This document shows positions 26,896-36,067 of a stretch of DNA of 64,000 nt, piece after piece. The stretch is from Bacillus sp. EB106-08-02-XG196. GTDB lineage: Bacteria > Bacillota > Bacilli > Bacillales > Cytobacillaceae. Both the position numbers and the translations under genes were made by a program. The notes under the pieces are model-generated. The model saw only the letters and a program-made list of their open reading frames with translations. It was not told the DNA's origin and did no database searches. Position 1 is the stretch's first letter. Each line of letters begins with the position of its first letter. Location: assembly GCF_013396335.1 (NCBI RefSeq), contig NZ_JABWSY010000003.1, positions 186,001 to 250,000 of the forward strand, given 5' to 3'.

Positions 26896-28179
26896 TTGAA
26901 AAAGTTACACTTGTTTCTGATATTTTTACTTTTTGCCGTAACAGCCTTAGCAGGATGCAGCTCGAAGGAAACTAGCGTCAGCAAAAATGAAAGCGCTGGC
27001 AAAACGATTGAGTTGAATTACTGGGTACCGTTTAGCGGCGGTGATGGTGACTTCATGAAAGCAATGGTGGAAGAATTCAATAAGACTAACCCTGATATTC
27101 ACGTAAAAATGTTAAATCTTAAATGGGAAGAATACTATACGAAGCTCCGCACAGCTGTTGCTGCCAACCAGGGACCTGACGTTGCGGTAGCTCATACTTC
27201 CAAGCTTGGGGAGCTTGTCCCTGCAAATACGATTGAACAGCTGGATCCGATTGTGGAAAAAGCAGGAATTAAATGGGATTCCTTTAACCAAAACATCCTA
27301 GATAGCACTGTTTTTGAAGGAAAACATATGGCGATTCCACTCGATACCCACGCGATGATCATGTTTTATAACAAAAAAATTCTAAGCGATGCCGGGTTAC
27401 TAGGTGATAATGGCGAACCAAAAATGGAACCGGGCTCTGAAGGATTTGTTCAATTTCTCAAGCAAGTTCAGGAAAAAGCTCCTAAAAATGTGATGCCGTT
27501 TGTTGCAACATCCAACGGAAACGCGCCTTTCTGGATGTGGTGGTCACTTTACAGCCAGATGGACGGACATCTTTTAAGCGAAGATGGTAAGAAGGCTGCC
27601 TTCAATAACGAAAAAGGAAAAGAAGCTTTACAATTTATCTCTGATTTAGTTCATAAAGACCAGCTTTGGCCGAAAAACGTAAAGAACGGCGGAGAAATTT
27701 TCGCTGCCGGTCAAGCGGCAATTAACTTCAATGGCGTATGGTCCACAGGAACGTATGAAAAGAACCAAGGGCTTGAATTCGGTGCGGTGACACTGCCGGT
27801 ATTATATGATAAGAAAGCGGCTTGGGGAGATTCTCATACTCTAGTATTGCCTGCTAATAAGGAACCAGATGAGAAAAAACAACAGGCAGCGATTCAATTT
27901 GCCAACTGGCTCGCTGAAAATGGTGCGATGTGGGCAAAGGCAGGACACGTTCCAAGTAAGCCATCCGTTATTGAATCACCTGAATTTACTGAACAGCAAT
28001 ACCGCAATGACTACGTAGGAGTTGTTAATGATGTTAACTTCATGCCTAACCATGAAAAGCTGTTCCCGATTGGTGATATTTTACGTGCCAACTTTGACTT
28101 AATGATGAACGGCCAGGCTTCGGTAGATGAAGTGATGGACAAAGCGGAAAAAGAGGTTAATCAATTGCTCGCTAAGTAA
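26896..28179 (+). CDS. Sugar ABC transporter solute-binding lipoprotein (family 1)
   Basis: 427 residues. Signal peptide with lipobox LAGCSS (Cys at about 21). The mature part has the family 1 extracellular binding-protein layout: LNYWVPFSGGDGDFMKAMVEEFNK, KWEEYYTKLRTAVAANQGPDVAVAH, PLDTHAMIMFYNKKIL, and the late GVWSTGTYEKN. It delivers an oligosaccharide to the two permeases that follow. Specificity cannot be read from sequence; the downstream GH2 enzyme suggests a beta-linked sugar. A GGGGGAAAATGG ribosome site precedes the start (TTG 26896). Confidence 0.9.
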   Translation: MKKLHLFLIFLLFAVTALAGCSSKETSVSKNESAGKTIELNYWVPFSGGDGDFMKAMVEEFNKTNPDIHVKMLNLKWEEYYTKLRTAVAANQGPDVAVAHTSKLGELVPANTIEQLDPIVEKAGIKWDSFNQNILDSTVFEGKHMAIPLDTHAMIMFYNKKILSDAGLLGDNGEPKMEPGSEGFVQFLKQVQEKAPKNVMPFVATSNGNAPFWMWWSLYSQMDGHLLSEDGKKAAFNNEKGKEALQFISDLVHKDQLWPKNVKNGGEIFAAGQAAINFNGVWSTGTYEKNQGLEFGAVTLPVLYDKKAAWGDSHTLVLPANKEPDEKKQQAAIQFANWLAENGAMWAKAGHVPSKPSVIESPEFTEQQYRNDYVGVVNDVNFMPNHEKLFPIGDILRANFDLMMNGQASVDEVMDKAEKEVNQLLAK

Positions 28180-28197
28180 ATTTGATTTTCCCGGGCG

Positions 28198-28214
28198 GCC
28201 CCTATGTTAGGGGC
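28198..28214 (+). promoter_or_regulatory. Intercistronic stem-loop after the binding-protein gene
   Basis: GCCCCTA-TGT-TAGGGGC, with no T-run. Such hairpins often protect the binding-protein mRNA and let it be made in excess of the permeases. Confidence 0.6.
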
Positions 28215-28260
28215 TTCCTGTCATAAAGGGAGAAACAGTTTTCAAAAGGAGGTTTTACAG

Positions 28261-29205
28261 GTGAAACCAGCAGTAACCGCAAGCCAGAATGAACAGGGAC
28301 CGATTCTGTCAAAAAAGGGAACAGGCCTATTTGCCAACAAAAGGCTGTTAAAATTAAATCTATTTGCATGGGTGTTCCTAGCTCCATATCTTCTCTTTTA
28401 TTCCATATTTATGCTTTACCCGATTGTTAAAGGGTTCATCGTCAGCTTGTATGAATGGACAATTGGCAATGAACGTACCTTTGTCGGGCTTGGAAATTAT
28501 AAGGCTATGTTTCAGGATAGCTTCTTCTGGGAATCTTTAGGTAATACGTTATACTTCGTGGTTATTTCTACACCCACTCTTGTGGTGGTTGGGATTTTAC
28601 TAGCATTGTTGGTCAATGCGAAACTAAATGGGACTGGCTTTTTACGATCTGCCTTCTTTCTTCCTCATATTCTATCAATCTCGGTTATCAGCAGCATTTG
28701 GGTGTTTGTCCTCCAGCCGTATACAGGTCTGTTGAATTCTGTTCTAAAATCCATTGGGGTGAGCACAGAGGTTTTCTGGCTGAGCAGTCCCAATCTTGCC
28801 TGGTTTTCCATTCTGCTCGCGACCATCTGGTGGACCGTCGGTTTCAATATGGTCTTGTTTTTAGCGGGACTGCAGGAAATCCCGGATGATTTATATGAGG
28901 CGGCGCGCATTGACGGAGCCAACAGCTGGCACTGCTTCCGCTATATCACGCTTCCTTCGTTAAAAGGTGTCATTTTGCTTGTCGTGGTGCTTCAATCGAT
29001 TGCTTCGTTTAAATTATTCGGGCAGTCCTACCTGATGACGAACGGCGGGCCGGGGACTGCGACCCGGACATTGGTTCAGTACATTTATGAGACGGGCTTC
29101 CGCGCAAACGAAATGGGTCTCGCCTCCGCGATGTCCTACGTACTCTTTTTAGTCATGATTCTATTTGCTCTCGTTCAATTTAAATTCCTTTCGAAAAAAG
29201 ATTAA
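28261..29205 (+). CDS. Sugar ABC transporter permease, MalF type
   Basis: 314 residues, about six membrane helices after a polar N-terminal 40 residues. The ATPase-coupling EAA loop is EAARIDGANSWHCFRYITLPSL (about residue 218-239). Start GTG 28261 is set by AAGGAGG 9 bp upstream. It partners the next permease. No ATPase gene is in the cassette, so a shared MsmK/MsmX-type ATPase encoded elsewhere is probably used. Confidence 0.92.
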   Translation: MKPAVTASQNEQGPILSKKGTGLFANKRLLKLNLFAWVFLAPYLLFYSIFMLYPIVKGFIVSLYEWTIGNERTFVGLGNYKAMFQDSFFWESLGNTLYFVVISTPTLVVVGILLALLVNAKLNGTGFLRSAFFLPHILSISVISSIWVFVLQPYTGLLNSVLKSIGVSTEVFWLSSPNLAWFSILLATIWWTVGFNMVLFLAGLQEIPDDLYEAARIDGANSWHCFRYITLPSLKGVILLVVVLQSIASFKLFGQSYLMTNGGPGTATRTLVQYIYETGFRANEMGLASAMSYVLFLVMILFALVQFKFLSKKD

Positions 29206-29360
29206 GGAGATCGAAGGGGTATTGTGTTGGGGACGCAGGTTATTTGAACCATTGCTTCCGGGTATATCCGCGGGTTTTAAGAATATATTCGCCAACTTTC
29301 GGACGATATCCACCGATTTCAAAAAGATTTTCGCAAATACGATAGAAAAGGGGAGAAAAC

Positions 29361-30194
29361 ATGCAAGCAGTTAAGCCTAGAATGAAACCTGGCCGATCAC
29401 TCCTGTATATTTTTAGCTACCTGCTCGTCATCATCTGGTTAGTTCCGATGCTGTGGATGGTGATTACGGCAATTAAGCCGGATGGGAGCCCGGTGACGGT
29501 CCTATCCTCACTGATTAAACCGCCTTTTACGATGGATAATTATAAGTTTGTTTCTGAAAACGCCTCGATATGGAGATGGACCTGGAACAGTGTCTATATT
29601 GCATTTGTGACAACCGGGTTAACGCTCCTATTGACCTCCATGGCTGCGTTTGCCTTGTCTCGAATTCCGTTTAAAGGGAATAAGCTTGTTTTTTGGATTA
29701 TTATCGCAGGATTAATGGTGCCAACAGAGGCGACGATTATTCCTTTATTTTTAATGATGGTGGATAACGGTCTGATTAATAGCTATAGTTCGATTATTTT
29801 TCCAAGTGTGGCTGCTCCGCTGGGGGTGCTCATCTTAAAGCAATTTTATGACGCAATTCCGAAGGAGCTGGTGGAAGCGGCCGAAATAGATGGAGCGAGT
29901 AAGCTGAAAATTTGGTGGAGTATTTTCCTTCCGCTGTCGCGCTCTTCAATGGCAGCGCTTGGGATTTTTACCTTCATTAGTTCTTGGAATAACTTCTTAT
30001 GGCCGTATCTGGCCATAAGTGATGAAAAAATGATGACCCTGCCGATTGGGATTCCTCTTTTTCAAAGCGGGTATGCTGCCGAGTTGACAATTCCGATGGC
30101 AGCCAATATGCTGGCGAGTCTACCGGCACTGCTTGTCTTTATTCTATTCCAAAAGCACATTATTAAAGGAATTACGATGACGGGCATTAAGTAA
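29361..30194 (+). CDS. Sugar ABC transporter permease, MalG type
   Basis: 277 residues, six membrane helices. EAA loop EAAEIDGASKLKIWWSIFLPLSR (about residue 173-195) and the C-terminal IIKGITMTGIK are typical of MalG-like subunits. Ribosome site GGGGAG precedes ATG 29361. The 155-bp gap to the previous permease is unusually long for such pairs and holds no convincing gene. Confidence 0.92.
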   Translation: MQAVKPRMKPGRSLLYIFSYLLVIIWLVPMLWMVITAIKPDGSPVTVLSSLIKPPFTMDNYKFVSENASIWRWTWNSVYIAFVTTGLTLLLTSMAAFALSRIPFKGNKLVFWIIIAGLMVPTEATIIPLFLMMVDNGLINSYSSIIFPSVAAPLGVLILKQFYDAIPKELVEAAEIDGASKLKIWWSIFLPLSRSSMAALGIFTFISSWNNFLWPYLAISDEKMMTLPIGIPLFQSGYAAELTIPMAANMLASLPALLVFILFQKHIIKGITMTGIK

Positions 30195-30213
30195 TAATTA
30201 GGAGGAAGAGAAG

Positions 30214-32946
30214 ATGCGCAAAAGTTTTGGTTTGGACGGGGTCTGGCAATTCAAGCTGGACCCGAAGGATGAAGGAGAATGGCTGAACTGGCAGAAAGCC
30301 GGGATTCCTGATGGACGCAGTGTAGAGGTACCGCATATTTGGCAGCGCGACGGGGGAAGCCTTGTTAACTATAACGGAGCGGCCTGGTATGAGAAGCGGT
30401 TTTATTTTTCTGAAAAAACTGGCCGGGTGTTCCTGTGCTTTGGAGCCGTTGATTACCACGCAAGAGTCTGGGTGAACGGACGATATGCCGGGGAGCATGA
30501 AGGGGGCTTCACTCCATTTGAATTTGAGGTGACGAATCTATTCATCCCTGAGGCCGAGAATACGGTGACTATTCGGGTCTATGATCCTGAGGACAATGCG
30601 GAAATACCCATTGGGAAGCAGGGAAGCTGGTACACACGGGTAAGCGGGATCTGGCAAAGCGTTCATATTGAAAAAAGGTCGGAAACCTACATTAAAGAGG
30701 TTCGGGTTACGCCGGAACCGGACCAGGGGCAAATCAAGGTTGCCTATCGCCTGAATGGGGAACTGCCAAACGGCGCGGAGGTCCAGTTTACTGTCCGCAG
30801 CCATCTGTCCGAGGATCATCCTGTGGCATTGGCGAAGGTAGCGGCTGTACAGGGCAAGGGGGAAACGATTATCCCGCTTCCAGACTTTGTTTATTGGAAT
30901 CCGGAAAACCCGCACTTGTATGACCTTGAAGCGGCGGTACTTGATGATGCTAAAACGGTAACCTTCGGGATGCGGAAGGTGTCGTTTGAAAATGGACGGG
31001 TGCTGTTAAATGACAAGCCGGTCTATATCCGCGGCGCGCTCGATCAGGCCTTTTACCCGGATACGGTTTATGTAGCACCTTCCGATGAGTATATTCAAAA
31101 TGAAATCAAGCTTGCCAAGCAAATGGGCTTTAATTTGCTCAGAAAACATATCAAAGTGGAGATTCCAAGATATTTATACTGGGCAGACCGAATGGGGATG
31201 CTGATATGGGCGGAACCGCCAAACTATGTCAAATTCACCCCGCAGGCGACGAAACGGTTTACGAACGAATTAACTGGGATGATTGAGCGGGATTTTAATC
31301 ATCCATCGATTTTGATCTGGTCCATCTACAACGAGGAATGGGGATTGGAGTGGGATCTGGCCAATGACCCGGTGAAACAGAAGCATGTCGAGGAAATGTA
31401 TGACTATGTGAAAGCGTTCGATCCGACGCGGCTGATTTGTGATAATTCCGGCTGGACCCACGTGAAAACAGATATCAATGATCATCACCGCTATTTTGTT
31501 TGTCCGGACCAGCTCGAGGATTGGCAAAAGGACCTCGATGACTTTGTGATAGGAGATCCTGACAAAAACTTTGTTGACGGGTATCAAGCAAACGGTGAGC
31601 CGATTATTGTTTCCGAGTTTGGCGTCTGGGGGCTGCCGAGTGTAGAGAAGCTGAAAGATCATTACGGCAAGGAGCCCTGGTGGTTTGTCAACCAGGGAGA
31701 GGAGTCCCATCAGGAGGACTACAAGAAGCCGACAACCGGTCAGGCCAATTTTAAAAAATACCAATTAAATGAAACCTTTGCTAGCTTTGAAGATTTAACA
31801 GCGACCTCGCAAAAAAGAATGACCCGTGCTGTCAAATCGGTGATTGAAGAAATGAGAAAGCGGCCGCAGATTGCCGGCTATGTTGTGACAGAATTTACGG
31901 ACATTGAATGGGAAACGAACGGCTGGCTGGATTACCTCCGAAATCCGAAGGAAGGCTTTGAGCAGCTAATCGATTTCAACGGTCCGCTTACCGTTATGGC
32001 TGATAAATTGGCGAGAAATGTGTGGTCAGGTGAACAGGTCACCTTGGATGTGATTGTCTGTAATGATGATTTGAAGCATTTCTCCGGGGTGGTGGAGTGG
32101 TCGGTCCCAGGATTGAAGTTAAGCGGGAGCCTGCCAGTTCATGCTGCTGGCGATCCGTTCGTTCGTGTGAATGAGGCGATTTCGTTCGAGGTTCCCGGGG
32201 TAGAGAAATCTGATTTTTATCTGCTGGAGCTTACTTTAAAGGCAGATGGGCAGACGCTGGCGGTCAATAACGAAGAATTGACCCTATCGCCAAAAACAGT
32301 GCAGGAAAAAGGCACCATCAATGTTTGGCATTTGCCTGAAAGCACCCAAAATGAGCTGAGCTTAAATGGGTATCAAATCCAGCCTCACCTAGATTTGGAG
32401 GTAACAGTGGTAACGGATTGTCTGAATGAAGAGCTCCTTCAATTTGTTCAGCGTGGGGGAGATGTGATTTTTCTTGCAGAAGAAGGTGACCGGATCGGAG
32501 AGAAGGGGCAGTTTACTTTCCGTGAGCTGCCGAAGGGGGAAAGCTGGCCGCGCGCCTCATCCTTTAATTTCGTGAACCCGAAATTTTTTCCGGGGGTTCC
32601 ACTACATCCTGAGATGGGCTGGGAAGTAGACAACCTGATTCCGGATTATGTGGTTCCGTTCAGTGATTACAAAAAGCCGGGCAGCCGCCGTACCATTAAC
32701 ATGTTTGGCAGTCCAAGCCTGGCGCTCTCCTCTAAGATTATCTCGGGTTATTTCCAAGGCTGGATCGGTCAGGCCGGGGGTTCGATGATGGTCCAGCGGT
32801 ATGGAAAAGGAACGATTACGATGACTACATGGAAACTAAAGGAGAATTATGGCACCCACCCGATTGCCACGCAAGTATTTGACCGCTTGGCGGAGATGGA
32901 TGCTAAAAAGATGATTGATCTTGGAGAAAAGACTATAGGTGTATAA
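30214..32946 (+). CDS. Glycoside hydrolase family 2 enzyme
   Basis: 910 residues. N-terminal sugar-binding jelly roll (about 1-170: GVWQFKLDP, VPHIWQRDGG, AAWYEKRF, VWVNGRYAGEHEGGFTPFEFEVT). An immunoglobulin-like domain follows, then the TIM barrel from about 265. The acid/base Glu is Glu374 in SIYNEEWG and the nucleophile Glu468 in VSEFGVWG. About 300 extra C-terminal residues form beta-rich domains. There is no signal peptide, so it acts in the cytoplasm on sugar brought in by the transporter. GH2 includes beta-galactosidase, beta-glucuronidase and others; I cannot choose. Base composition looks richer in G+C than the flanks. Confidence 0.9.
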   Translation: MRKSFGLDGVWQFKLDPKDEGEWLNWQKAGIPDGRSVEVPHIWQRDGGSLVNYNGAAWYEKRFYFSEKTGRVFLCFGAVDYHARVWVNGRYAGEHEGGFTPFEFEVTNLFIPEAENTVTIRVYDPEDNAEIPIGKQGSWYTRVSGIWQSVHIEKRSETYIKEVRVTPEPDQGQIKVAYRLNGELPNGAEVQFTVRSHLSEDHPVALAKVAAVQGKGETIIPLPDFVYWNPENPHLYDLEAAVLDDAKTVTFGMRKVSFENGRVLLNDKPVYIRGALDQAFYPDTVYVAPSDEYIQNEIKLAKQMGFNLLRKHIKVEIPRYLYWADRMGMLIWAEPPNYVKFTPQATKRFTNELTGMIERDFNHPSILIWSIYNEEWGLEWDLANDPVKQKHVEEMYDYVKAFDPTRLICDNSGWTHVKTDINDHHRYFVCPDQLEDWQKDLDDFVIGDPDKNFVDGYQANGEPIIVSEFGVWGLPSVEKLKDHYGKEPWWFVNQGEESHQEDYKKPTTGQANFKKYQLNETFASFEDLTATSQKRMTRAVKSVIEEMRKRPQIAGYVVTEFTDIEWETNGWLDYLRNPKEGFEQLIDFNGPLTVMADKLARNVWSGEQVTLDVIVCNDDLKHFSGVVEWSVPGLKLSGSLPVHAAGDPFVRVNEAISFEVPGVEKSDFYLLELTLKADGQTLAVNNEELTLSPKTVQEKGTINVWHLPESTQNELSLNGYQIQPHLDLEVTVVTDCLNEELLQFVQRGGDVIFLAEEGDRIGEKGQFTFRELPKGESWPRASSFNFVNPKFFPGVPLHPEMGWEVDNLIPDYVVPFSDYKKPGSRRTINMFGSPSLALSSKIISGYFQGWIGQAGGSMMVQRYGKGTITMTTWKLKENYGTHPIATQVFDRLAEMDAKKMIDLGEKTIGV

Positions 32947-32971
32947 GTTTAGGCTCCATAATTTAAGTCCA

Positions 32972-33010
32972 TGCCTGCCTCCGTTACACAAGGGGGAGGC
33001 AGGGCTTTTT
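32972..33010 (+). terminator. Terminator of the sugar cassette
   Basis: GCCTGCCTCC/GGAGGCAGG-GC stem, then TTTTT. Confidence 0.85.
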
Positions 33011-33027
33011 AATAGATTCAAATGGTA

Positions 33028-33763
33028 GAGTCGAATAACCCGACATAAAAAAGATGTTTTCAACATATTTATCATCAATGAAAGGTTAAAGAGGTGAAAA
33101 CATGTTGAGTAATGTTGGCAGAAGATTCATCTGGTTTCTGATCGGAAGTACGATCTTTGCTACCTTTATCGGATATGTCCTGTTTAAGGCTGGTCTCATT
33201 TCATTTTCAGGTATTCCCAATTCCCAAAGAGAACTGAATAGTAAAGATCGTAATCGGAATAGAAGAGTTGGTAGAATTCGAGTTACTTAGAGATATCTCA
33301 ATCATCACTGTAAACGTAAAGATGCTCAGGTCTTAATTTATTTAATAATAGAAAATACTTTTTAGGGCAAGCAGTGGGGATAAACTGCTTGCCCTTGTTA
33401 CGATGGTCCCAAAAATGATGTTTTTCATTACGGTAACCATGGTTAAGTAATGAGTGAAAACGGAATTTGTCTACACCTGATAATCCCGAAATCGGCTATA
33501 GTTCTTCTCAAATGCGAGTTTAATAACGCCAACCGGACCGTTTCGGTGCTTGGCAATATTTACGTTTATCAGTTCATTCTGATTTGGACTTACAGGTTCA
33601 TGGTCATCCCGGCTTAACAGGATAATCACATCTGCATCCTGCTCAATACTTCCCGAATCCCTTAAATCAGACATTACTGGACGTTTGTCTGCCCGCTGCT
33701 CCACACCTCTGGACAACTGAGACAACAGGACGATTGGCACTTCGTATTGTCTGGCCATTTGCT
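33028..33763. repeat. Right copy of the ~736-bp direct repeat
   Basis: Pairs with 24825-25560 in the same orientation. Here the sequence continues past CCATTTGCT into the intact dnaB, so this side holds the complete gene. Confidence 0.92.
33102..33290 (+). CDS. Small single-span membrane protein, copy 2
   Basis: 62 residues, same length and layout as the gene at 24900-25088: helix FIWFLIGSTIFATFIGYVL, basic tail NRNRRVGRIRVT. The ribosome site AAAGAGGTGAAAAC is identical. Differences concentrate in residues 3-15 and 36-50. It converges with the full dnaB. Unknown family; conservation of frame and tail between the diverged copies argues that it is translated. Confidence 0.68.
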   Translation: MLSNVGRRFIWFLIGSTIFATFIGYVLFKAGLISFSGIPNSQRELNSKDRNRNRRVGRIRVT

Positions 33764-34799
33764 TTAACTCCCTTGTCATATGGCCAACAGCTAAATCCTG
33801 ACGTTCAAACGTTTTTGATTGGGTGATTAGCTGTAAATAATCAATGATGACCAAGTGACCTTCATTTGGGTGCTCCCGTTTCGTTTTCTGGATGGCCGAG
33901 CGAATGTCCGCAATGGTTTGCCTCGGCTCATCGTGTATCTGAAGATTCCATTGATCTAACATCCCTATCGCCTCAACACCTCGATCATAATCATTGTCAC
34001 TAAAATAGCTGTAAGAGTTTTTCCATTTAGCGCCGTCTACATAGGAAATATCACTCAACATCCGTTTCATGAGCTGTTTTCCGGGCATTTCTAACGAAAA
34101 GAAATCAACCACACCGCCAGTCTTGCAGCAGTTCTTTGCTAGATTCAGAGACAGGGCGGTTTTCCCTACCGAGGGTCGTGCCGCGATTATGATCAAATCC
34201 CCATGCTGTAAGCCATTCAACATGCCATTGAGAAGCGAAAACCCCGTATCGATTCCAGAAATGTCTCCTTGGTCCTCAATCATCTCATCATATACTTCGG
34301 CTAAGAGATCCCGTTTCGTTTTCCCTTCGACATTTCCGATATCTGCCATTTCTGTATAGAGTTTATAAAAATCATCCGCTGCTTCCATTGTTTGTTCGTT
34401 GAGAAAACGGTATGCGCCCTGAGTAAACCTTCTAAGTTTGTATCGGGTCAGAATAATAGATTGATAGTGTTCAAAGTTGTCAGGGGAGGGGCAGCGGGTA
34501 GTAATGTCCAGTATATAACTAGTGCTGAGCATTTCTTTCCCTGCTAATTTTTCTATAACTAGGACTAAATCAATGGGTCTGTCCTCCCTTTGCAGCTCAC
34601 GGAACGTCTGAAACAGAAGCTGATTTCGCTTCTGTGAAAAATGAAATGGCTCTAATTTGATTTCATGAATGAGATTAGGTTCCTGAAAGACTGCACCTAA
34701 CAGGATCCCTTCTGGATCAAACAGATTTTCTTGGTGAATATTCGGCAAGCCAGGCAGGTATTGGTCTTCGTTTTGAAGAGTCACATTCAACTCTCTCAC
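33471..34799 (-). CDS. Phage-type replicative DNA helicase (DnaB/SPP1 G40P-like)
   Basis: 442 residues. A DnaB N-terminal domain (EGILLGAVFQEPNLI...) is followed by the RecA-like core: Walker A ARPSVGKTA (about residue 208-216), Walker B HLVIIDYLQLI, DLRDSGSIEQDADVI and RDYQV at the end. It moves along single-stranded DNA at the fork. Order and overlap with the two upstream genes match the SPP1-type phage replication module (G38P-G39P-G40P). It is distinct from the chromosomal dnaC helicase gene. Start GTG 34799 is behind AAAGGA, with TTG 34790 possible; the frame overlaps the loader gene. Confidence 0.88.
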   Translation of the reverse strand: MRELNVTLQNEDQYLPGLPNIHQENLFDPEGILLGAVFQEPNLIHEIKLEPFHFSQKRNQLLFQTFRELQREDRPIDLVLVIEKLAGKEMLSTSYILDITTRCPSPDNFEHYQSIILTRYKLRRFTQGAYRFLNEQTMEAADDFYKLYTEMADIGNVEGKTKRDLLAEVYDEMIEDQGDISGIDTGFSLLNGMLNGLQHGDLIIIAARPSVGKTALSLNLAKNCCKTGGVVDFFSLEMPGKQLMKRMLSDISYVDGAKWKNSYSYFSDNDYDRGVEAIGMLDQWNLQIHDEPRQTIADIRSAIQKTKREHPNEGHLVIIDYLQLITQSKTFERQDLAVGHMTRELKQMARQYEVPIVLLSQLSRGVEQRADKRPVMSDLRDSGSIEQDADVIILLSRDDHEPVSPNQNELINVNIAKHRNGPVGVIKLAFEKNYSRFRDYQV

Positions 34800-35049
34800 G
34801 TCCTTTCTTCATCCATTCCTGTACGATGTTTGGAAAATCACTTTCTTCATAGGAAAATACCGCAATATCTGAAATAGTAGGGGGAAAAGGGCTTTTTCTA
34901 ATATAGTTTTTCAGTTTCACCATTACTTTCTCTAAATCCATTTCAGGGCAAGATTGAAACCATAGCTGAACCGTCTCGTCCTTAACGGTGCAGTTGGGAT
35001 ATACTGATTCAATGAGTACTAAAAGTTTGAATACATCATCTTTGGTCAT
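34717..35049 (-). CDS. Helicase loader/inhibitor, SPP1 G39P-like
   Basis: 110 residues. The N-terminal helical domain (FKLLVLIESVYPNC, VQLWFQSCPEMDLEKVMVKLKNYIRKSPFPPTISDI) has the look of the replicative helicase inhibitor/G39P family. The C-terminal tail is flexible and proline/arginine rich. It would deliver the helicase to the origin-bound organizer. Its start ATGA overlaps the stop of the upstream gene, with GGAGG ahead, and its end overlaps the helicase start by about 80 bp, a compact phage-like operon. Confidence 0.78.
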   Translation of the reverse strand: MTKDDVFKLLVLIESVYPNCTVKDETVQLWFQSCPEMDLEKVMVKLKNYIRKSPFPPTISDIAVFSYEESDFPNIVQEWMKKGRERVECDSSKRRPIPAWLAEYSPRKSV

Positions 35050-35915
35050 TGGCCATCCTCCTGTAATGAAATTTTCCCTTCTTGAATCAACCGTTTAATC
35101 CGATCTGCCATTGCTTCTTTCTTTGGTTTTTTCTGCAGAAGCTTTGCGCTCTTCTCAGTTTCTAGTTTTGTCCCAATAACCTTTTCACAATACGATACAC
35201 TGCTAATTTTTCCGTTTGGATTTTTTAACTGGTACTCATCAAAAATTTCCACGAACAAAGCTTCTAGTTGGTCAGTTTTCATCGATAATCTAGAGATTCT
35301 CTCAATCGCTAATTCATCTTTAGGGCTTAAAAAGACTCCTTGATTTCGTAAAGCGATAAATTTGTTCGAAATTCTTTCGATCCGATTTTTCTTTGTCATG
35401 TCAGCTTCCTTGACTTCTTGTGAAGGAAGGTTAAAGTGTGGGTGATCATCATTATCTTTTACATTCTTACGTTCTTGATTTCTATTATTTTGTTCCAGCT
35501 CCGTTTTGTTATCGTTCTGCGACTGTTCCACTTCCGTTTCGCGAAACGGAGGGCAAAAAAAATCATCAGTACCGTCCATACATCTAAAATCTTCGGAATT
35601 GACCACGGTAAAAAGAGTTCCCAAAGGGGTTTCTTCGACCATCAGCATTCCTTTTTGCACAAGTTTATCGACAGCGCGTTTTATGGTACTCTTAGCAAGC
35701 GCCTTTTTGGACCTTCCTTCTATGTACATCAAATCTTCACTTAACTGGGAGTATGCCCTTATGTATTGTCCTTTTTTTAACCTCATCCCGTTCAAAACGA
35801 TGCCATCAGCATACGAAGATTTCAATAAGATCCATGCATAAAGCCGGAACGCTGTGACGTTAAACCATAACTCATCATTTGTAAATTGCTTCGTCAATTT
35901 TACCCAACCAGACAT
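35046..35915 (-). CDS. Phage replisome organizer-like protein (SPP1 G38P/DnaD type)
   Basis: 289 residues. The N-terminal winged helix (GWVKLTKQFTNDELWFNVTAFRLYAWILLKSSYADG...LKKGQYIRAYSQLSEDLMY) is the phage replisome organizer type that binds the phage origin. A charged linker rich in N, E and K follows, then a helical C-terminal region. Start ATG 35915 lies behind AGGAGAT. First gene of a three-gene minus-strand module. In relatives the origin lies within this gene; the linker region would be the place to look. Confidence 0.82.
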   Translation of the reverse strand: MSGWVKLTKQFTNDELWFNVTAFRLYAWILLKSSYADGIVLNGMRLKKGQYIRAYSQLSEDLMYIEGRSKKALAKSTIKRAVDKLVQKGMLMVEETPLGTLFTVVNSEDFRCMDGTDDFFCPPFRETEVEQSQNDNKTELEQNNRNQERKNVKDNDDHPHFNLPSQEVKEADMTKKNRIERISNKFIALRNQGVFLSPKDELAIERISRLSMKTDQLEALFVEIFDEYQLKNPNGKISSVSYCEKVIGTKLETEKSAKLLQKKPKKEAMADRIKRLIQEGKISLQEDGQ

Positions 35916-36028
35916 CAAACCATCTCCTAAAAATTCTTCTCACCCTTTATATATAGAAAAATAGCGAAAAAGGACAGGGTCATAAAAAATTTTTTTCTTA
36001 TAAGAATGGAAGGTCCGTAAAAAGAAAA

Positions 36029-36067
36029 ATGGTGACCTGGAAATCATCCAAGGTCACCGTTTTTATT
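36029..36067. terminator. Bidirectional terminator-like hairpin
   Basis: GGTGACCTGG/CCAAGGTCACC with T-rich runs on both strands. It lies in a 316-bp gap (35916-36231) that is otherwise AT-rich and without genes, upstream of the phage replication module. Confidence 0.6.

Noticed and set aside
29165..29374. 69-codon frame between the permeases
   Set aside because: It overlaps the end of the first permease, has no ribosome site and reads as low-complexity repeats.
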